Shown one piece after another: positions 31,197 to 39,207 of a stretch of 64,000 nt of DNA (within the stretch, counting starts at the first letter, position 1; every line of letters starts with the position of its first letter). The position numbers were made by a program, and so were the translations under genes. The notes below the pieces were generated by a model. That model saw only the letters and a program-made list of their open reading frames with translations, was not told the DNA's origin and searched no databases. Source of the stretch: Flavobacteria bacterium MS024-2A (GTDB taxonomy: Bacteria > Bacteroidota > Bacteroidia > Flavobacteriales > Flavobacteriaceae); the NCBI GenBank assembly GCA_905182305.1, contig CAJJBB010000003.1, forward strand, positions 248,001 through 312,000, given 5' to 3'.

Positions 31197-32099
31197 ATGC
31201 ACCAAAATGAAATCCTTTCCTCGCCTAATAGACAGATAACTTTAAGTGATTTTTCACAACTCACAAAATTCAGGTTGTCTATTACAGTTGTGATATCATC
31301 CATCGCAGGTTATTTTTTAGCCGTAGAAGTAGTTCATCTCCCAACCCTCTTATTGCTTATTATTGGTGGCTATGCAATGGTGGGAGCTTCAAATACTTTT
31401 AATCAAGTATTTGAAAAGGACTTGGATAAATTAATGCTCAGAACTCAAAACCGTCCATTACCAGCTGGGCGAATGCAATCAAGTACGGCTTTGTTTATTG
31501 GGGTTGTTTTGACCTTAGTTGGGGTTTCTACCCTATATTTTATAAACCTCAAGACTGCTTTTTTCGGTAGTTTATCCATTTTCTTGTATGCTTGCGTATA
31601 TACCCCATTAAAGCAAAAAACTTCGTTGTCTGTATTTGTAGGTGCTTTTCCTGGTGCCATTCCTTTTATGTTGGGGTGGGTTGCAGCTACGAATGAATTT
31701 GGCATTGAACCAGGTGTTTTGTTTATGATTCAATTCTTTTGGCAGTTTCCACATTTTTGGGCTATCGGATGGTTAATGCATGATCAATACAAAGCTGCTG
31801 GTTTTAAGATGCTTCCTTCTGGAGCACGGGACCAGTCTACCGCTTTTCAAACTGTTTTTTATACTCTTTGGACGGTTCTTATCTCATTATTACCTGCTTT
31901 TTATTCAACGGGCTCTTTAATATTGACATTTCCTTCAGCAATTATGGTGGGGGTATTAGGCGCTTTTTTTTTATTTTATGCCCTTAGGCTAATGTTTTTA
32001 AAAGATGATAAAGCTGCTCGCTTTTTAATTAGAGCAAGTATCTTATACATAACAGGCATACAAATAGTGTATGTTTTAGATAAATTTTTATTTCAATGA
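31197..32099 (+). CDS. cyoE: Protoheme IX farnesyltransferase (heme O synthase)
   Basis: This 300-residue UbiA-family prenyltransferase attaches a farnesyl group to heme B, giving heme O, the precursor of heme A for the aa3 oxidase. The prenyl-diphosphate-binding motif NQVFEKDLDKLMLRTQNRPLP is intact, and about nine membrane helices are visible. The second polar loop has WQFPHFWAIGWLMHDQYKAAG. It opens the second respiratory cluster and overlaps the next gene by four bases (ATGA). The name ctaB is also used for this role. Confidence 0.95.
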   Translation: MHQNEILSSPNRQITLSDFSQLTKFRLSITVVISSIAGYFLAVEVVHLPTLLLLIIGGYAMVGASNTFNQVFEKDLDKLMLRTQNRPLPAGRMQSSTALFIGVVLTLVGVSTLYFINLKTAFFGSLSIFLYACVYTPLKQKTSLSVFVGAFPGAIPFMLGWVAATNEFGIEPGVLFMIQFFWQFPHFWAIGWLMHDQYKAAGFKMLPSGARDQSTAFQTVFYTLWTVLISLLPAFYSTGSLILTFPSAIMVGVLGAFFLFYALRLMFLKDDKAARFLIRASILYITGIQIVYVLDKFLFQ

Positions 32100-32674
32100 A
32101 TACAAACGATTCTTTAATAGAAAAAAATAATAGAGCAAAAAAAATGATGCTGTGGTTTGGCATGATAAGCATGAGTATGACTTTTGCTGGTTTGACGAGT
32201 GCTTACGTGGTAAGTAGTTCACGATCTGATTGGATTCAGCAAATCGAACTCCCCTTTGCTTTTACTATTAGCACCCTTCTTATTATTTTAAGTAGCGGTA
32301 CCTTTTATTTGGCATTGAAAATGCTTAAAGTTCAGAATAAAATTGCAACACAAGGTCTGCTCGCAATTACTTTTGCGTTAGCATTAGCTTTTATATATTT
32401 TCAGTTTCAAGGATTTAGAGCAATTATAGAACAAGGGTATTATTTTACAGGGCCGGAAAGCTCAATTACAACATCTTATTTATATGTTTTGGTTTTATTG
32501 CATTTGTTGCACTTAACAGCTGGAATTGTGATTGTCTTGAATGTGTTTTTCAACACTTTAAAAGAAAAATATAACCCAGCAAATACCTTAGGATTTGAGC
32601 TCGCTCTAACTTTCTGGCACTTTTTAGATTTTCTTTGGGTATATTTATTTTTATTCGTTTCATTCTACGGTTAA
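32096..32674 (+). CDS. Heme-copper oxidase subunit III family protein (short form)
   Basis: This 192-residue membrane protein has about five transmembrane helices and belongs to the CyoC/CoxC-like subunit III family. Conserved elements are the N-terminal MMLWFGMISMSMTFAGLTSAYVV and the C-terminal LTFWHFLDFLWVYLFLFVSFYG. Its ATG overlaps the cyoE stop by four bases. A longer subunit III follows directly, so this is a paralogue. In Flavobacteriia such tandem subunit III genes are normal. Whether both enter the same oxidase is not known from sequence. Confidence 0.88.
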   Translation: MNTNDSLIEKNNRAKKMMLWFGMISMSMTFAGLTSAYVVSSSRSDWIQQIELPFAFTISTLLIILSSGTFYLALKMLKVQNKIATQGLLAITFALALAFIYFQFQGFRAIIEQGYYFTGPESSITTSYLYVLVLLHLLHLTAGIVIVLNVFFNTLKEKYNPANTLGFELALTFWHFLDFLWVYLFLFVSFYG

Positions 32675-32681
32675 AAATTAA

Positions 32682-32689
32682 TAAATTTG
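32682..32689 (+). promoter_or_regulatory. Candidate -7 promoter element before the long subunit III gene
   Basis: TAAATTTG is a perfect TAnnTTTG match in the 36-base gap between the two subunit III genes and would give a leader of about 15 bases. It suggests an internal promoter in the cluster. Confidence 0.4.
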
Positions 32690-32710
32690 CACAGAATTTA
32701 AAATGATAAT

Positions 32711-33691
32711 ATGGAAGTAACTGCTAAAGCATCTACTGAAGAAGGACCTTTGTGGGAGGGAGGCAATAAGCCATTCAACGCCAGCTATGGTAAACTAATG
32801 ATGTGGTTTTTCATTGTTTCAGATGCATTAACCTTTACAGGATTTTTAGTAGCCTATGGCTTCTCAAGATTTAAAAACATAAACTCTTGGCCCATTGCAG
32901 ATGAGGTGTTTACACACTTTCCTTTTTTGCACGGTATAGATGCACCGATGTATTATGTTGCCTTAATGACCTTTGTTCTGATATTTTCATCTGTAACAAT
33001 GGTACTCGCAGTTGACGCTGGACATCATATGCAAAAAGCTAAAGTTACTTTTTACATGTTACTAACTGTTATTGGAGGAGCTATTTTTGTTGGCTCACAA
33101 GCATGGGAATGGAAAAACTTTATTAAAGGTGAATATGGTGCATTAGAAACAAAAGGGGGTCAGATTTTACAATTCGTAAATGCAGATACAGGAAAACGTG
33201 CTGCTATTCAAGAGTTTGCTCAAGGTATAGATTCCCCTAGGACAACTCACCAATTAAGCAATGGTATTTGGTATAAAAGCGAAACCTCTTTACCCACCGT
33301 TTCTTTAGCAGAGGTTAACAAAGGATTTGTTGCAAGTAGTAACCTAGTAATTCGTACAGAGCAGCTTGACGAAAAGGGACGTAAAGTAGTTCTTTCCAGG
33401 GCAGAATCACTCCTGAAGATTCAAGATGCCACCATTGTAGTTGAAGGGGCAAACCTTATACGGAATGAATATGGAAATCGTCTTTTTGCAGATTTCTTCT
33501 TCTTTATTACTGGCTTTCACGGCTTTCACGTTTTTTCGGGAGTCGTTATTAATATTATTATTTTCTTTAACGTAATTGTAGGCACTTACGAGCGAAGAGG
33601 ACATTATGAAATGGTTGAAAAAGTAGGACTATACTGGCACTTTGTCGATTTAGTTTGGGTATTTGTTTTCACTTTTTTCTATCTAGTTTAA
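32711..33691 (+). CDS. coxC: Cytochrome c oxidase subunit III (long form)
   Basis: This 326-residue membrane subunit III stabilises the proton-pumping oxidase core. Helices and family motifs flank a central soluble insertion. The N-terminal part has YGKLMMWFFIVSDALTFTGFLVAYG. The C-terminal part has FFITGFHGFHVFSGVVINI and YWHFVDLVWVFVFTFFYLV. Between them (about residues 140-250) lies roughly 110 hydrophilic residues, probably periplasmic, that canonical subunit III lacks. It follows the short paralogue and precedes subunit IV by 20 bases. Confidence 0.92.
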   Translation: MEVTAKASTEEGPLWEGGNKPFNASYGKLMMWFFIVSDALTFTGFLVAYGFSRFKNINSWPIADEVFTHFPFLHGIDAPMYYVALMTFVLIFSSVTMVLAVDAGHHMQKAKVTFYMLLTVIGGAIFVGSQAWEWKNFIKGEYGALETKGGQILQFVNADTGKRAAIQEFAQGIDSPRTTHQLSNGIWYKSETSLPTVSLAEVNKGFVASSNLVIRTEQLDEKGRKVVLSRAESLLKIQDATIVVEGANLIRNEYGNRLFADFFFFITGFHGFHVFSGVVINIIIFFNVIVGTYERRGHYEMVEKVGLYWHFVDLVWVFVFTFFYLV

Positions 33692-33711
33692 CACAACTTA
33701 AAACAAAATAA

Positions 33712-34095
33712 ATGGCCGCAGAAGAACATAAATTAGCCATCTTTAGAGGACTTTTAAAGTTCAAATCAAACCAACAAAAGATTTGGGGAGTATTAATTTT
33801 CCTTTCTATTGTTACTACCATTGAAGTAGCATTGGGGATTATTAAACCTGAAATTTTATCAGGATCATTTTTAAGAATGAAAATTTTAAATTGGATTTTC
33901 ATTATACTAACCATTGTAAAGGCTTACTATATTGCTTGGGACTTTATGCACATTAGAGATGAGAAAAGTGGTTTAAAAAATGCGATTGTACTTCCATTAG
34001 TTATCTTAATTCCATATTTAGCTTTTATTCTTTTAATAGAAGCGGATTATATTTTTGATGTCATGGAAACTGGATTTGTAACATGGAATTTTTAA
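33712..34095 (+). CDS. Cytochrome c oxidase subunit IV (prokaryotic type)
   Basis: This 127-residue protein has three transmembrane helices (about 26-45, 60-80 and 91-110) and is related to the COX4_pro/CyoD family of small accessory subunits. The TM2-TM3 region VKAYYIAWDFMHIRDEKSGLKNAIVLP is characteristic. It follows the long subunit III and ends the transcript, with a strong terminator 10 bases after the stop. Confidence 0.9.
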   Translation: MAAEEHKLAIFRGLLKFKSNQQKIWGVLIFLSIVTTIEVALGIIKPEILSGSFLRMKILNWIFIILTIVKAYYIAWDFMHIRDEKSGLKNAIVLPLVILIPYLAFILLIEADYIFDVMETGFVTWNF

Positions 34096-34105
34096 TTAAA
34101 TAATC

Positions 34106-34132
34106 AAGCGGTTTCAAAACCGCTTTTTTTTG
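34106..34132 (+). terminator. Rho-independent terminator after oxidase subunit IV
   Basis: AAGCGGTT at 34106-34113 pairs with the complementary arm at 34118-34125 around a 4-base loop, followed by eight T (34124-34131). The stem and T-run end five bases before the next ATG. Confidence 0.85.
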
Positions 34133-34136
34133 CATT

Positions 34137-34802
34137 ATGAAAAAGGAAGAGATTCAGAAAAAAATTGTGTTGGGGTTATTATTTGTTTTCCCTATAGTGG
34201 TGTACCTATTTTTTGCTTCAGGCAAAAATAATTTTGCAAAGCTTCCTATACTTACAAATGAAGTAAATGAACTCTCTTCTTTAGCTTCTGTAACAGATGA
34301 TTCTATTAGATTAAAAGATAGGATTACGGTATTAGGATACTGGGGGGGGAGTCTAGAAACTAAAAAAGCGGAAGCATTAAACCTGAATGAAAAAATATAC
34401 AAACGCTTTTACGAATTTGAAGATTTTCAATTTGTTATTTTAGTAAATCAAGAGCGTTTAGGCCAAGTAGATAGTTTAAAAAAAGCCCTCCAAGAAGGGG
34501 TTGGCACGAAGCTTGTCAAATGGAATTTTATTTCTGCCACTACTCAAGAAATTCAAACACACTTTAACTCACTTAAAACACCATTATCACTTGAGACTAA
34601 TGGAAGTGTGCCCTATGTTTTCATAATTGATAAAGATCGTAATCTGAGAGGACGAAACGATGATGAGGATGAGGGAACCCTCTATGGATTTGATGCGCGC
34701 TCTGTAGCTCAGTTAAACAAAAAAATGATAGATGATGTTAAAGTCATTTTAGCAGAATATCGCTTAGCCTTAAAAATTTACAACTCAAATCGCGAAAAGT
34801 AA
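34137..34802 (+). CDS. Membrane-anchored, thioredoxin-fold-like protein of the oxidase assembly cluster, lacking cysteines
   Basis: This 221-residue protein has one N-terminal membrane anchor (about 9-26). Its soluble part resembles a degenerate SCO/thioredoxin fold: a strand RITVLGYWGGSLE where the redox motif would sit, and later PYVFIIDKDRNLRGR, matching the FALIDKQGFIRSR strand of the neighbouring SCO1. No cysteine is present anywhere, so it cannot bind copper or do thiol chemistry the way SCO1 does. The conserved position just before sco1 suggests an accessory role in oxidase assembly. The fold comparison is inference by eye. The function is unknown. Confidence 0.6.
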   Translation: MKKEEIQKKIVLGLLFVFPIVVYLFFASGKNNFAKLPILTNEVNELSSLASVTDDSIRLKDRITVLGYWGGSLETKKAEALNLNEKIYKRFYEFEDFQFVILVNQERLGQVDSLKKALQEGVGTKLVKWNFISATTQEIQTHFNSLKTPLSLETNGSVPYVFIIDKDRNLRGRNDDEDEGTLYGFDARSVAQLNKKMIDDVKVILAEYRLALKIYNSNREK

Positions 34803-34807
34803 TTCCT

Positions 34808-35503
34808 ATGCCTAATTTAAAATATGTAGGTCTTTTTTTAATCATTATTATTTTCGGTATTTTATTTATTCCAAAAATTATTGACCGTGTATCTTCAAAT
34901 ACAATAGTTCAAAGTAACCGATCACAATCTGCAGAACCCCTGAGCTATATTGTCTTAAATGGTGAACCTAAAAAGGTTCCTTCCTTTGCTTTTACAAATC
35001 AAGACAACCTATTTATTTCAAATGAAGACTTTTTGGGGAAAGTTTATATTGCTGAATTCTTTTTTACGTCGTGTCCAAGTATTTGTCCCATAATGAATAA
35101 AAACATGAAACGTTTGGAAGATTCTTATGGCACAAGAAATGATTTTGGTATTGCTTCTTTTACAATTGATCCTGAGTATGATACTCCTGAAGTACTTAAA
35201 AAATACGCAGAAGATTATGGAGTATTTTCTCAAAACTGGCATTTTTTAACTGGTGAAAAAGAGGCTATTTATTCATTGGCAAATACAGGTTTTAATATCT
35301 TTGCGTCAATAAACTCTAAAGTAGAAGGTGGTTTTGAGCATCAAGGATATTTTGCGCTTATTGACAAACAAGGTTTTATTCGCTCACGAACTGATCAGTT
35401 TGGGAATCCCATTGTATACTATATGGGTTTAGACCAAGAAAATGTGAAGATTCAAGACGTAGATATGCTTAAAGAGGATATTAAAAAATTATTAAACGAA
35501 TAA
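34808..35503 (+). CDS. SCO1/SenC family copper chaperone
   Basis: This 231-residue membrane-anchored thioredoxin-fold protein delivers copper to, or reduces, the CuA site of oxidase subunit II. A single helix at about 6-22 anchors it to the inner membrane. The copper ligands are Cys89 and Cys93 in TSCPSICPIM and His178 in FEHQGYF. Length is normal. It lies 5 bases after the Cys-less relative and 3 bases before the DUF420 gene, in an oxidase assembly operon. Confidence 0.95.
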   Translation: MPNLKYVGLFLIIIIFGILFIPKIIDRVSSNTIVQSNRSQSAEPLSYIVLNGEPKKVPSFAFTNQDNLFISNEDFLGKVYIAEFFFTSCPSICPIMNKNMKRLEDSYGTRNDFGIASFTIDPEYDTPEVLKKYAEDYGVFSQNWHFLTGEKEAIYSLANTGFNIFASINSKVEGGFEHQGYFALIDKQGFIRSRTDQFGNPIVYYMGLDQENVKIQDVDMLKEDIKKLLNE

Positions 35504-35506
35504 GTC

Positions 35507-36025
35507 ATGACCCAAAAAAATAAATTCACCCCTTATATCTGGCTCATATCCATTGTAATTCCTGTGGTGGTTGCTATTCTTTTTACCGTTAGAATTCCAA
35601 ATGTTGCATCTCTCAGTTTTTTACCTCCAATTTATGCAACAGTTAATGGAATAACAGCAGTTATTTTACTACTTGCTTTGTACGCTATAAAAGGTAAAAA
35701 CATAAAGCTTCATGAAAACTTAATGAAGACTGCCATTGCTTTATCATTGGTTTTTTTATTGATGTATGTAGCTTATCATATGACTTCAGACTCTACTCCT
35801 TATGGTGGAGAAGGATTTATTCGTTATGTTTATTTTTTCATTTTGATATCTCATATTATTCTCTCCATAGGAATCATTCCAATGGTTTTATTTACGTATG
35901 TAAGAGCATTTACTAAACAGTTTGAAGATCATAAAAAAATCGCACGTTATACTTTTCCAATATGGTTATATGTTGCAGTAACAGGTGTTATTGTATACTT
36001 CATGATTTCCCCATACTATATTTAA
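35507..36025 (+). CDS. DUF420 family membrane protein, probable oxidase assembly factor
   Basis: This 172-residue protein has five predicted transmembrane helices and conserved histidines in KLHENLMKTAIALSL, YVAYHMT and LISHIILSIGIIPMVL. DUF420 includes CtaM/YozB of Firmicutes, linked to maturation of heme-copper oxidases. A related role is plausible because this gene sits directly after SCO1 in the cox cluster. The histidines may contact heme or copper, but this is inference. Confidence 0.85.
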   Translation: MTQKNKFTPYIWLISIVIPVVVAILFTVRIPNVASLSFLPPIYATVNGITAVILLLALYAIKGKNIKLHENLMKTAIALSLVFLLMYVAYHMTSDSTPYGGEGFIRYVYFFILISHIILSIGIIPMVLFTYVRAFTKQFEDHKKIARYTFPIWLYVAVTGVIVYFMISPYYI

Positions 36026-36026
36026 T

Positions 36027-36242
36027 ATGCGACATCCTTTCCCTCTTCTTTTATTTATCATCTTTCTCCTTTTTATAGAGACTTCCTACGGACAATGTTC
36101 AATGTGTAGAGCGGTCTTGGAGTCTGAAGAAGGCCAGGAAACAGCCAAGGGAATCAACAAAGGTATCTTATACCTTATGGCAATTCCATATCTCTTAGTT
36201 GGGATTGTTGGCTGGAAGGTCTTTCAGATATTAAAAAAATAG
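36027..36242 (+). CDS. Small exported CxxC membrane protein of the oxidase cluster
   Basis: This 71-residue protein has a signal-like hydrophobic segment (5-20) ending SYGQ and the motif CSMCRA just after the cleavage site. One transmembrane helix follows near the C-terminus (about 48-66). The two cysteines would face the periplasm, where they could hold copper or a disulfide. It starts two bases after the DUF420 stop and so belongs to the same operon. Small genes of this kind follow DUF420 in other flavobacteria, but no function is established. Confidence 0.75.
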   Translation: MRHPFPLLLFIIFLLFIETSYGQCSMCRAVLESEEGQETAKGINKGILYLMAIPYLLVGIVGWKVFQILKK

Positions 36243-36272
36243 ATTAGATATTGTTCTAATATTGAATACCTT

Positions 36273-36314
36273 GTTTATAATATAAACTTGTTTATATTTG
36301 CTTTAAATATAAAC
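36273..36314. promoter_or_regulatory. Nested inverted-repeat operator upstream of the membrane protein/wHTH pair
   Basis: Four 7-base half-sites alternate in orientation: GTTTATA (36273-36279), TATAAAC (36281-36287), GTTTATA (36290-36296) and TATAAAC (36308-36314). They form three overlapping perfect palindromes, the largest having 10-bp arms at 36290-36299 and 36305-36314. The last half-site touches the ATG at 36315, so a bound protein would block transcription or translation. The winged-helix regulator encoded two genes on is the obvious candidate binder. Confidence 0.6.
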
Positions 36315-36903
36315 ATGAATTCTACTGAACAACAAATTGAAATAATAAATAGTGTAATTAAGAGTACTAAAGAAAATTTAAAACCTCTAAGTGTTAATTT
36401 TATCTTTTGGGGCTTTTTGATAATTGCTATGAGTTTGTTTAACTATGCATTTCCGTCATTATTTCAGTCAGCTCAATATTCGGGATTATTATTTTGGACT
36501 GTCTTGCCTTTAATTGGAATGATACTTACTAGTTTATTACAATATTAATATTAGAAAGAAAACAGGATATGAGACTTATCTAAGTAGGGTTATAAAAATT
36601 ATTTGGGGAGTGTTTAATTTATCATGGATATACATTATCGCTCTTTCGTTTACTTTAAAAAGTTTTCATCCAGTTCCTCCTATTTTATTTCTATTAAGTA
36701 TAATAATAATTATTACAGGGTTGATCATTAAATTTAAACCCATTACTATAGGAGGAGTATTTCTGACGATATTTACATTCTATCTAAATTTTAATCCTGG
36801 AATTAATCTTTTACTTGTTAATATAGTCGGAGTTTTTTTAGGATTATTAGTTCCAGGACTCTCACTTTTCTATTCTAAGTCTGATAATAAATCCGATGGA
36901 TAA
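36315..36903 (+). CDS. Small multi-pass membrane protein paired with a winged-helix regulator (frameshifted)
   Basis: A reading frame from the ATG at 36315 ends at 36548, and the +1 frame continues without a break through 36903. Removing one extra base near 36533-36537 gives one 195-residue protein with the join near TSYYNINIRKKTGYETYLSRV. It has four to five transmembrane helices (about 30-50, 55-75, 95-115, 120-138 and 150-170) and no recognised domain. Upstream in-frame TTG 36288 lies inside the operator, so ATG is preferred. It overlaps the regulator gene by 8 bases. It might sense or relay a membrane signal to the regulator, but the function is unknown. Confidence 0.65.
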
Positions 36904-37171
36904 ATTATTGTTTAACCCTATTAGATTAAAAATCATTTCATCTTTAATTAATAATAGTGAATGTGACTTTAATTACTTAAAAAAAATTACTGAATCAACT
37001 CAAGGTAATTTGAGTATTCAACTTAAAAAATTAAAGGAAGAAAAATATATTCACATTGAAAAAAGATTTAGTAATAATTACCCTAAAACAAGTTGTTCAA
37101 TCACAGAAAAAGGAAAAATTAAATTTGAAGAATTTTTCAAAAATCTAATTACACTTAAAGATAATGGATAA
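36896..37171 (+). CDS. Winged-helix DNA-binding transcriptional regulator
   Basis: This 91-residue protein is a single winged helix-turn-helix domain of the MarR/ArsR-like, HTH_27 type. The opening is LFNPIRLKIISSLI, the recognition-helix region is TESTQGNLSIQLKKLKEEKYI, and the wing is KTSCSITEKGKIKFEEFF. There is no effector domain. It is translationally coupled (8-base overlap) to the membrane protein upstream. Small one-domain regulators of this sort often repress their own operon and a neighbouring transporter, which here could be the ABC exporter. That link is inferred from position and the upstream palindromes. Confidence 0.85.
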   Translation: MDKLLFNPIRLKIISSLINNSECDFNYLKKITESTQGNLSIQLKKLKEEKYIHIEKRFSNNYPKTSCSITEKGKIKFEEFFKNLITLKDNG

Positions 37172-37250
37172 CAGAAATTATTTTTTGATACACGGTGTAA
37201 CAATTAGCTATTTATTTAGTCTAATTTTTAGGAAACAAAAGAATTGATTC

Positions 37251-37258
37251 TATTTTTG
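37251..37258 (+). promoter_or_regulatory. Candidate -7 promoter element of the ABC exporter operon
   Basis: TATTTTTG is a perfect TAnnTTTG match, 25 bases before the ATPase ATG. The GTTTATA half-sites found upstream of the regulator pair are not seen in this 112-base gap. Confidence 0.45.
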
Positions 37259-37283
37259 CTCAAGTTTTAATTAAAAAACACAA

Positions 37284-37985
37284 ATGATTCAAATAAAAAA
37301 CCTTCATAAATCATATAAAATGGGAACTTCTTCCCTTCATGTTTTAAAGGGAATCAACTTTAATGTTGAGCAGGGTGAGTTGGTTGCCATTATGGGATCT
37401 TCAGGTTCTGGAAAATCTACTTTATTAAATATTTTAGGAATGTTAGATGTTGCTGAAGAGGGAGACTATATTTTAGACAATGTTCCCATTAAAAATTTGA
37501 ATGAAACCAAAGCAGCGAAATATCGAAATAAATTTTTAGGTTTTGTTTTTCAATCCTTTAACTTAATTAATTATAAGACTGCTTTAGAAAATGTTTCACT
37601 TCCCTTATATTATCAAGGAATTCCCCGTAAAGAGCGACAACAATCTGCATTAAATTATTTAGAAAAAGTTGGATTAAAAGATTGGGCAACACATTTGCCT
37701 AGTGAATTATCTGGTGGTCAAAAACAACGTGTGGCAATTGCTCGTGCCCTAGCTTCAAAACCCAAAGTTCTTTTGGCAGATGAGCCAACAGGTGCTTTAG
37801 ATTCAACAACCTCTCATGAGGTAATGGATTTAATTCAAAAAATTAATCAAGAAGGAAAAACAATTCTAGTTGTTACCCACGAATTAGATATTGCACAAAT
37901 GTGTAAACGTATTGTCAAACTTAAAGATGGCGTTATTGTTGAAGATAAAAAAGTAAAACAAGTATTAGCTTCTTCTTATGTTTAA
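37284..37985 (+). CDS. ABC exporter ATP-binding protein (MacB/LolD type)
   Basis: This 233-residue ATPase has Walker A GSSGSGKST (about 38-46), the signature LSGGQKQR and Walker B VLLADEPTGALD, all intact. The class powers MacB- and LolD-like machines that act on periplasmic or membrane substrates by mechanotransmission rather than by moving cargo through a channel. It overlaps the first permease gene by 8 bases. With two FtsX-type permeases, a fusion protein and TolC it makes a tripartite export system. The substrate is unknown. Confidence 0.93.
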   Translation: MIQIKNLHKSYKMGTSSLHVLKGINFNVEQGELVAIMGSSGSGKSTLLNILGMLDVAEEGDYILDNVPIKNLNETKAAKYRNKFLGFVFQSFNLINYKTALENVSLPLYYQGIPRKERQQSALNYLEKVGLKDWATHLPSELSGGQKQRVAIARALASKPKVLLADEPTGALDSTTSHEVMDLIQKINQEGKTILVVTHELDIAQMCKRIVKLKDGVIVEDKKVKQVLASSYV

Positions 37986-39207
37986 TAGAGACCGTTGGAG
38001 AGAGATTTTTGATACAATAAGTAAAAACAAACTACGAACGTTTTTGTCTGGTTTTACTGTTGCCTTAGGAATTTTTATTTTTATTATTCTATTTGGTTTA
38101 GGAAACGGTTTAAAAAATTCATTTCAAGAATTTTTTTTAGACGATGCTAGTAATGCTATTTTCCTATACCCTGGAAAAACATCGATGCCTTATAAGGGGT
38201 TTAAGGAAAACAGAAGAATTGAATTTGATATTGAAGATGTTGAAGACATTAAAAATAATTTCACTTTATTCACTGAATACGTTACACCTAGAATTTCAAG
38301 AAGTGCTTTAACACGATATAAAAGTCAGAGTAATTCATATACTACCCGCGGGGTTGGACCTGCCCATCAATTTGTAGAAAAAACAATTTTGATGAAAGGA
38401 CGTTTTATAAATAAAAAAGACATTGCTTTAAGAGCTAAATATGCAGTAATAGGTCGTTTAGTAGCTAAAGATCTTTTTAAAGCAGAAGATCCTATCGGAA
38501 AGTATATCGATATTGGATCTAGTGTTTTTAAAGTAATAGGAGTTTTTCAAGATGATGGTGGAGATCGCGAAGAACGAAATATTTATATCCCTTATTCAAC
38601 ACGCCAGTTGCTTGAAAAAGGAAATGATAAGGTAGATGAAATAATTGTAACCTTTAATAAGGATTTAGGGCATACTGGTGCTCTAGCTTTTGAGAGTTCT
38701 TTAAAAAAATATTTCAAGGACAAAAAATCTATTGACCCAAGAGATCCAAATGGAATTTATTTTCAAAACCTTACCGATGATTTAAAGCAAACCCAGCAAT
38801 TTGCAGTAGTACTTCAATTAATTGTAAGTTTTGTTGGATTAGGAACATTAATTGCAGGAATTATTGGCATTTCAAATATTATGGTGTTTGTAGTTAAAGA
38901 ACGGACAAAAGAATTAGGAATTAGAAAAGCACTAGGAGCTACACCAAAATCAGTCATTCAAATGATTCTTCAAGAATCAGTTTTTATTACCACAATTTCC
39001 GGCTATACAGGACTAATCCTAGGAGTATTTCTTTTAAAAAACATTGGCTTAAAATTAGAAGACTATTTCATTAAAAATCCATATATAGATTTGAGTACTG
39101 CAATATCAGCTACTATCATATTGATTATTTTTGGAGCAATTGCAGGATATATTCCTGCAAAAAGAGCCGCTAGAATTAAACCCATAATTGCCTTACGAGA
39201 TGAATAG
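37978..39207 (+). CDS. ABC exporter permease, MacB/FtsX type (first)
   Basis: This 409-residue permease has one N-terminal helix (about 18-40), a large periplasmic MacB-PCD domain (about 41-270) and three C-terminal helices (about 280-305, 330-355 and 370-395) with the FtsX signature VKERTKELGIRKALGATP. The end PAKRAARIKPIIALRDE is typical. It lies between the ATPase and a second permease of the same build, which suggests a heterodimeric membrane part. Confidence 0.93.
   Translation: MFNRDRWREIFDTISKNKLRTFLSGFTVALGIFIFIILFGLGNGLKNSFQEFFLDDASNAIFLYPGKTSMPYKGFKENRRIEFDIEDVEDIKNNFTLFTEYVTPRISRSALTRYKSQSNSYTTRGVGPAHQFVEKTILMKGRFINKKDIALRAKYAVIGRLVAKDLFKAEDPIGKYIDIGSSVFKVIGVFQDDGGDREERNIYIPYSTRQLLEKGNDKVDEIIVTFNKDLGHTGALAFESSLKKYFKDKKSIDPRDPNGIYFQNLTDDLKQTQQFAVVLQLIVSFVGLGTLIAGIIGISNIMVFVVKERTKELGIRKALGATPKSVIQMILQESVFITTISGYTGLILGVFLLKNIGLKLEDYFIKNPYIDLSTAISATIILIIFGAIAGYIPAKRAARIKPIIALRDE

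Noticed and set aside
36288-36903. Two separate small membrane genes at 36288-36548 and 36610-36903
   Set aside because: The second frame is open back to the end of the first, a single extra base joins them to exactly 196 codons, and no start or promoter serves the second part.
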